DNA of 64,000 nucleotides from Euglena gracilis (GCA_039621445.1 CP154956.1:20797295-20861294); one strand, 5' to 3'; shown: positions 1 to 10,790, counted from the first letter of the stretch. Numbers and translations: made by a program. The notes: a model not told the origin generated them from the letters alone.

Positions 1-231
1 GTGCATAAATAGTGGCCATTCATAAATTCATATTAATCATATTAATTAATTAATTAATTAATAAGGAAGGAAAGTTTAAACATTCAATCAGTTCATGGCG
101 TTTCTATCAATTATTTACACAGAGCTGCAAGTGACCTCCCCCCTTTTTGACACCCCCCCCCCCGGGTTTGTCCTCAACCATTGAGGGGTGGGGCGTGCTG
201 GGTGATTGGGTTGGAGATGTGGTCCTTGCAG

Positions 232-312
232 CCTGCCCGCACAGGTACCTCCGAAAGGCGCAGACCGAGAATTTCTCCGACATTGACGCCGCCAAAGTGA
301 TCTACAAATGCG
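232..312 (+). CDS. GDAP2-like protein, exon at start of CRAL-TRIO domain
   Basis: This exon is bordered by an AG at 230-231 and a GT at 313-314. It reads RYLRKAQTENFSDIDAAK followed by VIYKCG. In GDAP2 family proteins (an N-terminal macro domain followed by a SEC14-like CRAL-TRIO domain) the same place reads roughly LLRxAxxEDLSDIxALKxLY, so this looks like the entry to the CRAL-TRIO domain. Such domains bind small lipids; the role of GDAP2 itself is poorly known. The macro-domain exons would lie left of the window. The next conserved block (a GRPVVV-type strand) should lie between 313 and 5368, but I could not place it. The exon is assigned by similarity from memory and by codon usage rich in G/C at third positions. 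Confidence 0.5.
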
Positions 313-786
313 GTATCGCGGCACCCTCTGGGATTCAAGGACAATGCTGTGGGGCCAACATCAGGCCAGTGCCCATGACGAACACAGGAAAGGTGGATTC
401 AGGCGACCGTGATGAAGGGCAAATATCTGGGATATGTGGGACGCTGCCCACATAGTGGGCTGAATCAGGAATGTGCCATTAAGATACAAAAAAAAAACAC
501 TCCCAATGAGACCCCCTCCTCGGGGTTTTGTTTGGGGAAAAACCAAACACAGACCCCAAAGTCTGTGAACATGCCTGAGATATGGGACATGAAAATGCCT
601 AAAATATTTTTTTCCATTTTGACGCATTTTTGATTTGATTTTTTTTGACGTTTGATTTTTGGCACATTTTTCAGGGGTTGAAATTGACATTTTTTGAGAC
701 AATTCTGTTTTCTATTTTTGGACTGTCCTGTGGGAGGTTTTTATATTCAGCCGAATTCTTTTCAGCAGAAATCTGAATGGACATAT

Positions 787-960
787 GTTATACACACACA
801 CACACATATGTGTGTGTGTGTGCGTGCGCGTGTGTATGTGCATATTATATGCATATTGCAATAATATATGTGCATATTGCAAATATATATGTGCATATTA
901 TATGCATATTGCAATAATATGTAACATACGTATATTTTTCAGTATGGAGCATTCATTTCA
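787..960. repeat. CA/TG palindromic microsatellite and 54-bp AT-rich repeat
   Basis: A run of CA dinucleotides meets a run of TG dinucleotides at ATATG (787-838), so the tract can fold on itself. It is followed by two copies of an AT-rich unit of about 54 bases (starts near 838 and 891) built from gtgcatattatatgcat. No gene is seen. Confidence 0.85.
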
Positions 961-1330
961 TACCTCAACTTTTGTGCATTTGCCGAATCCCAAGCTCCAA
1001 AGCCTTCCCAGCCACAGGCTGTGGTGATGGTGTGTGCACATTGGCATGGCACCTCCCTGTGGAGCAGCCCCAGCCAGAGCTGCTGCAGTGAACCATATGT
1101 GAGACTGAGTGCCGACCTTTCAGAGCAAACTCTTCCAATTTCGACCCCTCCCAAATGCCAGACTAAATCTCGACCTGGAAAGTGGGTGAGGTGGCCCATT
1201 CTGCGGTAGTACCTTGTGACCCAAACCTTTGAGCATCACAGGATGGCACACCTTTCAACGCTGGCTGATGGGGCTGTGATTTGGTCAAGGTGATAATTTG
1301 GGTTAAGAACTGAAAATATATTCATAATAT

Positions 1331-1449
1331 ATACATATACATACATACATACATACATACATACATACATACATACATACATACATACATACATACATAC
1401 ATACATACATACATACATACATACATACATACATACATACATACATACA

Positions 1450-1480
<31 letters not shown>

Positions 1481-1486
1481 GTATAT
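1331..1486. repeat. (CATA)n microsatellite
   Basis: About 150 bases of near-perfect CATA units. Reading frames crossing it give only repeating tetrapeptides and are not genes. It ends in ATGTATATATAT directly beside the foldback element at 1503. Confidence 0.95.
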
Positions 1487-1502
1487 ATATATGTATATAT
1501 AT

Positions 1503-1776
1503 GGCAGCCATACTCTAAATGGACCCCCCCGGGGGGTCCATTTAGAGTGTCCAGGAGGGGGTCCATGTTTTTTGCGTTAATGGTGGAATAGGGTTAGGTG
1601 CGCGACTTAGGGTTAGGGTTAGGCCAAACTTGTACACCTAACACCCGTCTATAAGTTAGGCCTAACCCTAACCCTAAGTCGCGCACCTAAACCTACTCCA
1701 TCATTAACACAAAAAAAATATTTTGACCCCCTGGACACTCTAAATGGACCCTCCGGGGGTCAATTTAGAGTATGGC

Positions 1777-1780
<4 letters not shown>
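1503..1780. mobile_element. Foldback / long-TIR MITE-like element, 278 bp
   Basis: The element starts ggcagccatactctaaat and ends with its reverse complement (one mismatch: attTagag for attTagag-type end, ...agagtatggctgcc). The arms are about 120 bases each and roughly 90% complementary, around a loop near 1624-1655. Each arm carries a run of TTAGGG-like units and the block gtgcgcgacttaggg. Each arm also contains a smaller hairpin of ggtccatttagag type at its outer end. It codes for nothing, so it would be non-autonomous. It sits between a CATA tract and an AT tract, so the target duplication, probably TA, cannot be read. Confidence 0.8.
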
Positions 1781-1841
<61 letters not shown>

Positions 1842-2000
1842 TATATATATATAGGTTAGGGTATATATATAGGGTTAGGTTATATATATATATAGGGTAT
1901 ATATATATATATGTATATATGTATATAGGTTAGGGTATATATATATAGGGTTAGGTTATATATATATATATATATACAGGGTTAGGGTATATATATATGT
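1781..2000. repeat. (AT)n tract interspersed with TTAGGG-like units
   Basis: AT dinucleotide runs are interrupted at regular intervals by ggttaggg or agggttagg. Two larger blocks of about 80 bases (near 1851-1925 and 1927-1995) look like tandem copies. Confidence 0.85.
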
Positions 2001-2055
2001 ATATGTATATGTATATATATGTATATATATGAATATGTATATATGTATATATATG

Positions 2056-2602
2056 TATATGTATGTACGTATGTATGTACGTATGTATGTATGTATGTAT
2101 GTATGTATGTATGTATGTATGTATGTATGTATGTATGTATGTATGTATGTATGTATGTATGTATGTATGTATGTATGTATGTATGTATGTATGTATGTAT
2201 GTTTGTATGTATGTATGTATGTATGTATGTATGTATGTATGTATGTATGTATGTATGTATGTATGTATGTATGTATGTATGCATGCATGCATGCATGCAT
2301 GCATGCATGTATGTATGTATGTATGTATGTATGTATGTATGTATGTATGTATGTATGTATGTATGTATGTATGTATGTATGTATGTATGTATGTATGTAT
2401 GTATGTGTATGTATGTATGTATGTATGTATGTATGTATGTATGTATGTATGTATGTATGTATGTATGTATGTCTGTATGTATGTATGTATGTATGTATGT
2501 ATGTATGTATGTATGTATGTATGTATGTATGTATGTATGTATGTATGTATGTATGTGTGTATGTATGTATGTATGTATGTATGTACGTATGTCTGTATGT
2601 TT
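2056..2602. repeat. (GTAT)n microsatellite, about 540 bp
   Basis: A nearly uninterrupted tetranucleotide array with a few point variants and one block of GCAT units near 2280-2308. Open frames on both strands (MYVC or IHTY repeats) are by-products of the repeat. Confidence 0.97.
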
Positions 2603-4550
2603 TTGGCAGCCTACGACTTACCGCCCCTCCCCCCGCCAGGGTTCTATCGTTGTAGGCAGGGAGGAGCCGGATTAGTGGGACCCGGTTCCCACTTTCGGGG
2701 AGATTTTCGTGGATGGAGATAGGGTTAGGGTTCCGACCAAGTTCCCGGAGGTTCTCCAATTTTTTTTAGGCAATTTAGGCAAAAGTTAGTCCACATTTCT
2801 TACTCAGTTGGCAGAATTTAGGTCAAATTCCGACATTTTTTTGTCATACGGGTGGCTTAAAAGTTTTCCCAAATTGTGACTTAATTTCTGCCCTAATTTT
2901 GTCCCTAAAGGGCCAATTTTCGGCATGCCAATCCGAACCCTACCCCTTTTCCTTACAAATAGGCGCACACCCTCCCCAAATCCTCCGCTGGTTGCCCGGA
3001 ATCGGCAACGGTTCCCGGGCGGAACGGTCCCGAAAATCCGAAAACTGGGACCCGGGTCCCACCATACGCCCCCCCCCCCCCGCCTACAATTATTGGGCCC
3101 CCCGGGGGCCTGGTGAAAACTAAAGTATTAATTTTAAAATACAAATATATCAAATTGAATTGTAATGCTAAATAAATTCCAATATATAAAAAATAAATTG
3201 TAATATGTAAAATAAATATGTTATTTATCTATCCGCAATTTTCCTGGAAGGCCTCCGATATGAATCCCCCCTGACTACCGTTCCCAGAAGTAATTCTGGT
3301 GCTTCTTTTATGCTTTGGGGTTGTGAAGTGTCTTTCTTTGTCCGACAGGTGCAGCTATGAGGTTGGGTTTTTTCCACATGTGTTCTCCCAAAAGTTGCCT
3401 CAACCAACCCAATCTCTTTCTCAGGCCCAGACGTTGCCTCACGCCCCACCATCGCGTTGGTTGGGAGCCACCTTCCCTCGGACAAGTGCTGGCCCCGCCT
3501 CCTCCTTTATTTCATCAAAGTGTGCCGTTTGCATGCTGTCCCCCCAACAGAGAATTGCGTTTGAGGGCGTGAAGTTAAGTTGATAAACTCACTGTGATCT
3601 ATCTGAGGCACAGTGTTCCCAAACGCAAGGTAATTTTCAATTTGTTCCCAAAAGGAGAAGTGACCAGGAGCACCTGATTTCCAACTTTCTTTTTAAACCT
3701 CCAATGGCTCCACTGAGCCTTTTGCCAAGTGACTCAAGCACTGTGAGCTTCAGCAACTGACCAAAGTAAGTTTATGCGAGACTGTCAATATTTTGTATTG
3801 TAATTGTTGCTCCACATGCCATTTGAAGAAAGTAAGCAATCAAAAATGTTCAAGACGTTTCTATCAATTTTTGACACAGAAATCCAAGTGATTCCCCCCA
3901 AACAATATACTCCTCTGGAGGTTTCCTAATTGTCAACCCTTCGTGCTTTGCAACTCAGGGTTTTGAGGGGGGTATTATTTTTCAGGGGAGGGGGCTATTA
4001 ATTGGACAGTTGGACAATTAATTTTGGGGGGTTCTGGCACTCCTCAGAACCGAAAAAAAATCCCTGCACTTTGCATTAGGAATTGAAGTCTCCTACGTAT
4101 ATTTTGGCCAATTTTTTTGAAAAAAAGTGCCGAAACACGATTTTTGGGCCTTTTTTGAAGCCCAAAGATTTTTCTGCTCCTTTGCTCCGGGTTTTTTTCT
4201 ATATGGTATTTTCTGTATGGGGGTTGACCCATACCAATCTGGGGGGAGTTTTGGATCCCCCCCTCTCCACCTCACTAAGTTACCCTCCCCCCAATTTCAC
4301 ACCCTGCTAAATTTTCGGGGGGGGGAGGGGGGAGTGGGGGTCCGGCGAAGGCCCCAAAAATTTTCTTGAAAAAGCGCCTTTATCGGTGTGCGCCGGTCCC
4401 TCCAGTTTTTGGTTTTTTCCGGAAGTGAACAAGTCGGGGAGGGGCTATTATCGGGAGGGGGGCATGGTGAACGCCATCGGCAAATTCCCCTAGATCGCTT
4501 GGCCGCCCCCCCCCCCCCCCCGCACTCCGGCCCCGAGCGAGAAATTGGTG
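2603..4550. other. Intronic or intergenic DNA without recognised gene
   Basis: Mixed sequence with short C and G runs and AT-rich stretches (3120-3230). A block at 3851-3940 resembles 97-175 (both contain gtttctatcaatt and acacagaa/gagc), so it is a dispersed repeat. I see no convincing exon. If the GDAP2-like gene assignment is right, this lies in one of its introns. Confidence 0.5.
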
Positions 4551-4559
4551 ATGGACTTT

Positions 4560-4700
4560 TGGGTGGTCGCTGGCGACTGGTCGCTAGGGTCTCCAGCGAC
4601 TAGTAGCTCCGACCACCAATGGTCGCTAGCGACTAGTCGCTAGGGTCGCTAGCGAAAATTGGTGGTCGGAGCGACTAGTCGCTCCGACCACCAATTTTAA
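4560..4700. repeat. GGTCGCTAGCGACTAG repeats with a perfect 44-bp palindrome
   Basis: Units of ggtcgctagcgactagtcgc are repeated in both orientations. Positions 4655-4698 form a perfect palindrome with no loop, centred on gcgactagtcgc. Confidence 0.9.
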
Positions 4701-4799
4701 GACTACACAAAGACTACATTCATTAAGAAGCGCGACTCGGCCATCCTTGCCTTGCACACACAATTTCACACCCCGAAAACACTGAAAGCCTTATTTTTG

Positions 4800-5190
4800 G
4801 GGTCGGTCAAAAAATGGAGTTTTTCAAAGTATCTCGACAATGAAGCAAAGTCAAAGGAAATGAGGAGACCAAAAATGAAACCCTTGGAATGCCCTATCCA
4901 ACCATTCTTGACTTTTTTCCCCCAACTCTTCATGTAGCCTGAGTGTCGGCCATTTTTCGGCCAGTTTTGGCCCATTTCTGGGCCATTTTGGGCTGTTTTC
5001 GGGTTCAGAAAATCGATGTTTCCAAAATATCTCAAAAATGAAGCAAAATCAAAGGAAATGTCCAGCGACCTGAAACAAATCCCCTGGAACGCTCTATCTA
5101 ACGATATTTTTGATTTACCCGAAACTCCATTAGGGAAATCAAGAAAGGCAAAAAATTCTCAATTTCCATCCAAAAGCAACATGTTTTGGC
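4800..5190 (+). repeat. ~198-bp tandem repeat, two copies
   Basis: The blocks starting atctcgacaatgaagc (about 4831) and atctcaaaaatgaagc (about 5028) begin near-identical units about 198 bases apart. Each unit runs through a tgaaacccttggaatgccct-like block and a cggccatttttcggcc-like block. Related copies are at 9390-10110 and, inverted, at 10618-10790. Confidence 0.75.
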
Positions 5191-5368
5191 AGAAAATGGC
5201 AGGTATTAAAACTTGGAGGTGTAATAAAGTGTCTAAACTGAACGAGTTTCAGAAATAATGAAAAATATGGGGGGGGGCAATTTTTGGGTTTGAGAAAATA
5301 CCCTCCGGCCCCCGACTATTGTTTGGGAGGATGCTTCAACAGCTTGTTGAGTTGTGATGTGTCCACAG

Positions 5369-5481
5369 ATCCTGGACTCGGTGGTGGAGAAGGATTATAC
5401 CGTGGTGTATTTCCACCACGGCTTGCGCCATCGGCCGGATTTGGGCTGGCTCCGCAGGACGTACCAGATATTACCTGAAAA
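5369..5481 (+). CDS. GDAP2-like protein, CRAL-TRIO exon (VVYFHH block)
   Basis: The exon follows the acceptor gtgtccacag (AG 5367-5368) and ends before a GT at 5482. It reads ILDSVVEKDYTVVYFHHG, then LRHRPDLGWLRRTYQILPE. The core VVYFHH matches the VMVYFHT strand of the GDAP2/BNIP2-type CRAL-TRIO domain, which is followed in the family by a helix like LRRxYxxL. The exon ends two bases into a codon and the next exon (6740) supplies one base, so the join reads LPEK-YKKNLK with no frame break. Codons favour G/C at third positions, unlike the flanking repeats. This is a host exon inside a repeat-filled intron region. Confidence 0.68.
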
Positions 5482-5859
5482 GTGTGTGCTGTTATGAAGT
5501 GTGACAAAGTGTGACAAAGCAAGCATGTGTCAAGGTTGTCAAGGTTTTATTTTGGATGTGGTCAACAAGAAGAGAGGAAGGAGACGGTCTGGAAAATAAA
5601 GATTGGAGAGAGGAGAGTATTAAAAAGTAAAGAGGGTGTGGGAGAAGTGCCGTTGCTACTTCTACAGAGATTCCGGGGGATAATGATTCTTGTCGAATTT
5701 GTGGTCAAACTTCTGAAAAACACCTTCCCCCCGATGATTTTCACACTGAATAATGATAAAATCAATTTCCAAAAGACAGCAATTTTAAGGTTTAAAAGAA
5801 ACCATTTGGAGGTAAATCAGCAAGCACATTCGAGACAGCCTCAAAGAGGACAGGCCAGC

Positions 5860-6200
5860 GAGAATGAATGATGGAGGAAGACAATTTTCCAGGGGCGGGG
5901 TAACCCCAAAATTTAAGCAACCCTTGGGCCCAGGGGTTTTTTTAGTCGTAGACCCCGGGAGGGGGGGGGTAGGGCCGAGCCCCCCCCCCCGGGGGGTCCC
6001 CCCAGAGGGGGTGAGATATACTTTTCTGCGCCGCAGGCGCCGAAAAAATGCTATTTTTAGCACTTTTCGCGATTTTTCGGCCATTTTTTGTGGGTCCCCC
6101 GGGACCCCCCACCCCCCCCCCCCCGGGGGGCCCCCCCAGGGGGTGGGTGGGTGGGGGGACCCCCCCTCCCCCCCCCGGTCTTAAAAAAACCCCTGCTTGG
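5860..6200. other. C/G-run rich intron segment
   Basis: Runs of C and G of 6-12 bases give proline/glycine-rich false reading frames on both strands. The block is in the intron between the exons at 5369 and 6740. A gcgccgaaaaaatgct...cgcgatttttcgg motif resembles the gcgccg/aaattttt blocks near 11080 and 17270, so it is probably part of a dispersed repeat. Confidence 0.5.
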
Positions 6201-6739
6201 GCCCCAACTGACCGACACCCAGATTTAAGCAACCCCAAATTTGGGCATTTCCCTGAAGTTGAGGTGAAACGAAGGGAAAATTGAGGAAAATCTGAAAGCG
6301 AAGCAAGCTTAAACAAACAACAACAGCATAGTTTTAAGGAAAATAGTCAGACCATGTTGAGTTTGCACCATTTTTTTGGACATTATTATGTTGTTGAAGG
6401 CATTTTCGCTCTTAAAACTCGCTTGTAAGGCTCAAAGGCTGTATTTCCTTCATTGGCAACCTCGGAGGGTGCACAGCAGATCCCCGTATTTATCTGGCCA
6501 GCAGCATTCAGAAAATGGTTTTTTTTGCTATTTCTGAGTGGGTTTTCCCCCAGTGGTCCCATTATTTCCTGGTCCAGAGGAGTGTGCCAAGACATAGAGA
6601 CAGGAGTTGAGAGTGTTCACAGGGCTGCAGTGTAGCGCAAGCTTTTATGCATTTCAACCGTCACCTCTTGTTTCTTTTTCATCACAAAGCTTGAGAAGAT
6701 GCCATCGTATTTTTTGTTTGCCCTTCCCTTGCCCCGCAG

Positions 6740-6804
6740 GTACAAGAAGAACCTCAAGGCTCTGCACATCGTGCATCCCTCATGGCTGGTCAACCTGTGC
6801 CTCG
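6740..6804 (+). CDS. GDAP2-like protein, CRAL-TRIO exon (KNLKALHIVHP block)
   Basis: A polypyrimidine stretch and the acceptor cttgccccgcag precede the exon; a GT follows at 6805. The peptide YKKNLKALHIVHPSWLVNL is the hallmark block of CRAL-TRIO_2 domains (family form: Y-[RK]-KNLKA-hydrophobic-x-hydrophobic-VHP). The exon ends one base into a codon, and the next exon at 7064 starts with two bases, giving LCL-A-FMWPF. Phase agreement on both sides and the strong motif make this the best supported host exon of the window. Confidence 0.78.
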
Positions 6805-7063
6805 GTGTGCCGTGTGCCCCACAGCTTCACACAGTTTTATTGCATGTACAGGCTCTATGAGTCCCTGGAGCTTGGCCGTTTGGTGCCCCCCCTTTCCTGC
6901 TCGTTGGCTCCCTGCTTTCGGATTCAATTCACTCCCCCCCCCCACCGAAGTTGCTCACCCAACCTATTGTGGTCAACGTATGGATCAGGCCATTGAGCCA
7001 GGGGGGGATAGTTGAGTTGTCTGGGGTCTGCGACGCTCTCCTTCCTCTCTCCCGCCCCTCCAG

Positions 7064-7272
7064 CCTTCATGTGGCCGTTCGTCTCGGAGCGGTTCTGGAG
7101 CAAGGTGACGCAGGTGCACGACCTGCGGCAGCTGTACGCGTTCGTGCCCCCGCAGTCTATCAGCGTCCCCGACGAAGTGCTGCGGTGCGACACGGCCCCT
7201 CTCCTCTGCCGCCGACCCAACTGCACGCACATTCCATGGCATGGATCGCAGCTGTTTCACAGCCCCCTGGCG
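7064..7272 (+). CDS. GDAP2-like protein, end of CRAL-TRIO domain
   Basis: The exon follows the acceptor cccgcccctccag (AG 7062-7063). It reads FMWPFVSERFWSKVTQV, then HDLRQLYAFVPPQSISVPDE. This fits the family pattern PFISxKFWxKIxYVxxLxxLxxxIPxExIxxPxxVLxYD, which ends the lipid-binding fold; the last matching residues (VLRCD) are near 7191. The right border is uncertain. The frame stays open to 7524, the first GT after the conserved part is at 7273 (phase 0), and the family normally has only a short tail after this point. Tryptophans are coded by TGG. Confidence 0.75.
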
Positions 7273-7529
7273 GTGGGGGAAATATTCAGGGAAACGGAGG
7301 CCCCGATGCTTTTATGGTGCCGACTTAACAGTCCTCCGAATGATTGTCCCCCAAGCCTGAGCCCTTGTACTCAAAAGCATTATTCCCATCCCAGCTGGGC
7401 AGGGACACACCAGCAGATATTGTCGAAACGGGTATCCCATTTGTTCAGATGCGGCTCCCAGTGCAAACGATCCCACACCAGTTCCCACACCGGTTCCCAG
7501 TCCCTTCCCACCCCAACAAGGTAGGATAG

Positions 7530-8990
7530 ATGGGGCCCGAGGCAAACTGAAAACCCCTTCCTGGGAAATGGTTCCAAAGGGGACAACATGGTTTGTTTGG
7601 CCACTGGGATTCAAAAAGATTGCAACATGTGTGCAATACAAAAATCAAAAGCTTAATTGCAAGTTAGGACGTCTGCGTCCCCCCCCCTCACTCTTCAAAA
7701 ACAAAATTCTTAGTGTGTACAAGGCAATGCCTCCACGGGTAAAAAAAAGTAAAATATTAGTTGTTTTTTTTATTTTGCGGGGTTTGTGGAGCGGGATGGA
7801 GTTGTTGGTGCAACTTTTTTCTGTTTTTGTCGGGGGGGGGTTGAAACAAAAAACTCCCTTTTTGGGTAGTGAAGGGGTAAAAATTGAAATGTTTTATTCT
7901 GGGGAGTGTGGGAAGGTTGGCATAAAAGCAAAAAATTGGGGGTTTGGAGGGTGAGAGGGTAAAAAAATTGTTGATTTTTGTGGGGTGTGGGGGGATATTG
8001 GGGTATAGAAAAAACAATGATCTTGGTTTTTTTTGCAAGGATGTGGGGAGGGCGTGAAGGTGTTGGTGCAAAAAAAAAATAATTTAAATCAAAATAAATT
8101 TAAATAAACATATTTTTTTCAATTTTTTTTGCTTTTGTCGGGTGGGTGTGGGGGTGTGGGGAGGGGGGTAAGAACAAACTTTTTTTAAATATTTTTGTGT
8201 GTGTTGGAGGAAAAAGCAAAAATCTTTGTAATAGGGGGGGGGGGGGGGGGGTGGGGGGGGGAGGGGGGGGGGGGGGGGGGGGTGTGGGGGGGGGAGGGGG
8301 GGGGGGGGGGGGGGGGGGTCGCTGAGCTCTTATCCCTTTATGGGTCAGAGCGAAGCTTACCCCTGGGGAAAAGGGCTCAGGCGGCCAAACTCGCACTTAA
8401 GGTTTTGATTTTTAGCTTGCACTTTGGCGCAAATTTTCGATCTTTTTGAGACCTGGCAGTGAAACCCACCCTTTTGACCTTCTGGTTCCGCGGAGACCCT
8501 CCACAATGGTGTGTGCATCATTTGCCGATGGTAGGACCCAGGGAACAGGCCCAATTTTGGTGTTTTTCAGCCTGTGCACCATTTTGAAAAAGGTTCAAAG
8601 CCCTGGGTTTGAACTCCGGGACACGTCAATTTTGCCAAAAAAGGACCAAAGCCCTCGTTGCGAGTCCCTCATTTTTGAAGCCTTGACTGTGTTCCCCGGA
8701 TGGTGCTATACAGGCTGGGTGTAATTTGGCCCTTTTTGTTGCTTTTTTTGTGCTCTGCAATGTGTCTGTCAAGGGTTGCCTGCATCCAGAGGGTGGACTC
8801 TACACACACGTTGTGAGAAGTTGGAAAAAACGGTGTGTCACAGAGTTGTGATCCCTGGGTGTTTGACGTGCGAGGAGCGGTGCAGTGGGAACCACCCAGG
8901 TGGGGGGGGGGGGTTGGGGGGATTGAGGGCAAGCCCAGGGACCTGTCCCAACGTCTGGTGAGCAACGCCAGGCTGCACACTGCCAGGAAC
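7530..8990. other. Repeat-rich DNA with an ~85-base G tract
   Basis: T-rich and G-rich low-complexity sequence. Between about 8235 and 8320 the plus strand is almost pure G with a few T and A interruptions. The proline-rich frame on the minus strand is a by-product. No exon recognised. Confidence 0.7.
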
Positions 8991-9011
8991 AGAAGGCAAT
9001 GTTTATGGACA

Positions 9012-9085
9012 TTGCGCTTAAGCGCAATAGTTTTACCTTGCGCTTAAGCGCAAGTTGAAACATTTGCGCTTAAGAGCAAGGTAAA
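9012..9085. repeat. Three tandem TTGCGCTTAAGCGCAA palindromes
   Basis: Three copies of a palindrome built on gcgcttaagcgc lie within 75 bases: attgcgcttaagcgcaat, cttgcgcttaagcgcaag and the imperfect tttgcgcttaagagcaag. Spacers such as agttttacc and aggtaaaac are complementary to each other, so the block can also fold as a larger hairpin. Confidence 0.85.
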
Positions 9086-9389
9086 ACAGAAACCCCTGAG
9101 CTTATGGGAGTCCCTCTGACGTGTTACGGTGTGTCGTTACGGGGGGTCGGACCCCCCCCCATCCCCCCGGGCCATCACCATGATCCCGGCCCGGTTCCTG
9201 GAATTTTTTTTCAGTCGCGAGCGACTGGATTTTTTTGTTTCTGCATCACCTCCATTTGACCTCCAACTCCCCCACCAGGCCCGAGTTATTCACGCGCGAA
9301 GGGGTCCAAACTGGGTAGGATTGGCCCGCCCCCCCCTTCCGAATCTGCCATTTCGCCGGGGTCCAAAAACCAGTCAAAAAATCGATTTT

Positions 9390-10110
9390 CCGATAATATC
9401 TCGAGAAAAAGTACATTATATCTGGAAATGTCGGTCTGACGAAATGTACCCGTGGAGGCCCTCTATCACCCCCTGTTCGCCGTTTCGGCCGCCCACTTTT
9501 GCGGCCCAAAACGGCCATTTTGGGGTTTTATTTGTGTCGTTCTTTTTTACCGAAAAATTGGTTTTTTCACAGCATCTCGACAACGAAGCAAAAATCAAAG
9601 AAGATGTCCGGAGAGCAAAAATGAAGCCCTTGGAATGCCCTATCCAACCATTTATTTCCCCCTCAACTCTTCGTATAGCCCGAGTTACGGCCATTTTACA
9701 GTCAATTTTGGTCCGTTTCTGGGGCCATTTTTGGCTGTTTTCGGGGTCAAAAAATCGATGTTTTCAAAATATCTCGGAAATAAGGCAAAATCAAAGGAAA
9801 ATGTCCGGAGACCTAATTTGAAGCCCTTAAAATGCCCTGTCTGACGGTATTTTGATTTCCCCGCAACTCCCCGCCTAGCCCGAATTATGGTCAATTTTCA
9901 GCCCAAAACAGCGGGGCAGGCTTGCGACTCAGCCGTTTTTTTAGGGTCAAAAAATCTAATTTTCTAAATTTCTCAAAAATGGTGGGGAATCAACGGAAAT
10001 GTCCGGAGACCTAAGTTGAAGCACTTAAAATGCCCTACATAACGGTATTTTGTTTTCCCCGCAACTCCCTGCCAAGCCCGAGTTACGGCTATTTTTCGGC
10101 CAATTTTGGC
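9390..10110 (+). repeat. ~198-bp tandem repeat, at least three copies
   Basis: Anchor blocks at about 9573, 9771 and 9967 (atctcgacaacgaagc, atctcggaaataaggc, tttctcaaaaatggtg) are 196-198 bases apart. Each is followed by atgtccggagacctaa and by aatgccct, and then by a pyrimidine-rich caactcc block and ccgagttacgg. No coding capacity. Confidence 0.8.
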
Positions 10111-10617
10111 CATTTTGTACAGTTTTGGCCTGTTTTGACTTGGCTGTTTTCGGTCATTTTTGGGTGAAACAGTCGGAAAAAATGGGGGGAAAACCATGTT
10201 TTTTGGCCTCTTGGTCCCGGAAGAACTGTTCTTGAGCCGAAAATGAGCGTTTTTCGACCCGCCGGTTCCCCGTTTTTGGCCCGAAACCCATGGAGTTTGG
10301 GTCATTTCTGGGTCAAAAAGTAGAAAAAAATCGAAGAAAACCGGCATTGGGGGTATGTTGGGGTTACAATCAAAATTGCCATAAAATCGTTGAAAGTTAC
10401 CATTAATTGCTGGTGTGTAATTTGTAATCATTAATTCCGCATAATTTTCAATGCTAGTCTTTTGGGCCTTCCATTACATGCATCTCCCATTAAGAGCTCA
10501 GCATTATTCAAAACCTACCCCCCCCCCCCTAGGGGGGTGAGGTGGTTGGGGTGTCCCCCCCCCCGGTAGTTTCGGAAGGGGGGAGTGTATTTTAAGACCC
10601 CCTTGAGGCTCAATATG

Positions 10618-10790
10618 AAATATGGTCAAAATTGGCCGGAAAATGGTCGTAACTCGGGCTAGGCGGGGAGTTGCGGGGAAATCAAAATACTGTTAGATGG
10701 GACATTTTAAGGGCTTCAGTTTAGGTCTCCGGACATTTCCTTTGATTCCCCACCATTTTTGAGAAATTTCAAAAAAATTTATTTTTTAAC
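10618..10790 (-). repeat. Inverted single copy of the ~198-bp repeat
   Basis: The block cgtaactcgggctaggcgg...aggtctccggacatttcc is the reverse complement of the unit seen at 9960-10100. Confidence 0.75.

Noticed and set aside
1018-1095. Possible exon of the GDAP2-like gene (AVVMVCAHWHG after an acceptor)
   Set aside because: It looks like the missing strand of the domain, but its phase does not fit the exon ending at 312 and the rest does not match the family.
1956-2759. Long open frames of 200-270 codons over the GTAT repeat on both strands
   Set aside because: They are the trivial translation of a tetranucleotide microsatellite (MYVC, IHTY).
6048-6316. Proline/glycine-rich small proteins on both strands
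   Set aside because: Open only because of C and G runs.
8100-8396. Proline-only minus-strand frame
   Set aside because: Product of the long G tract.
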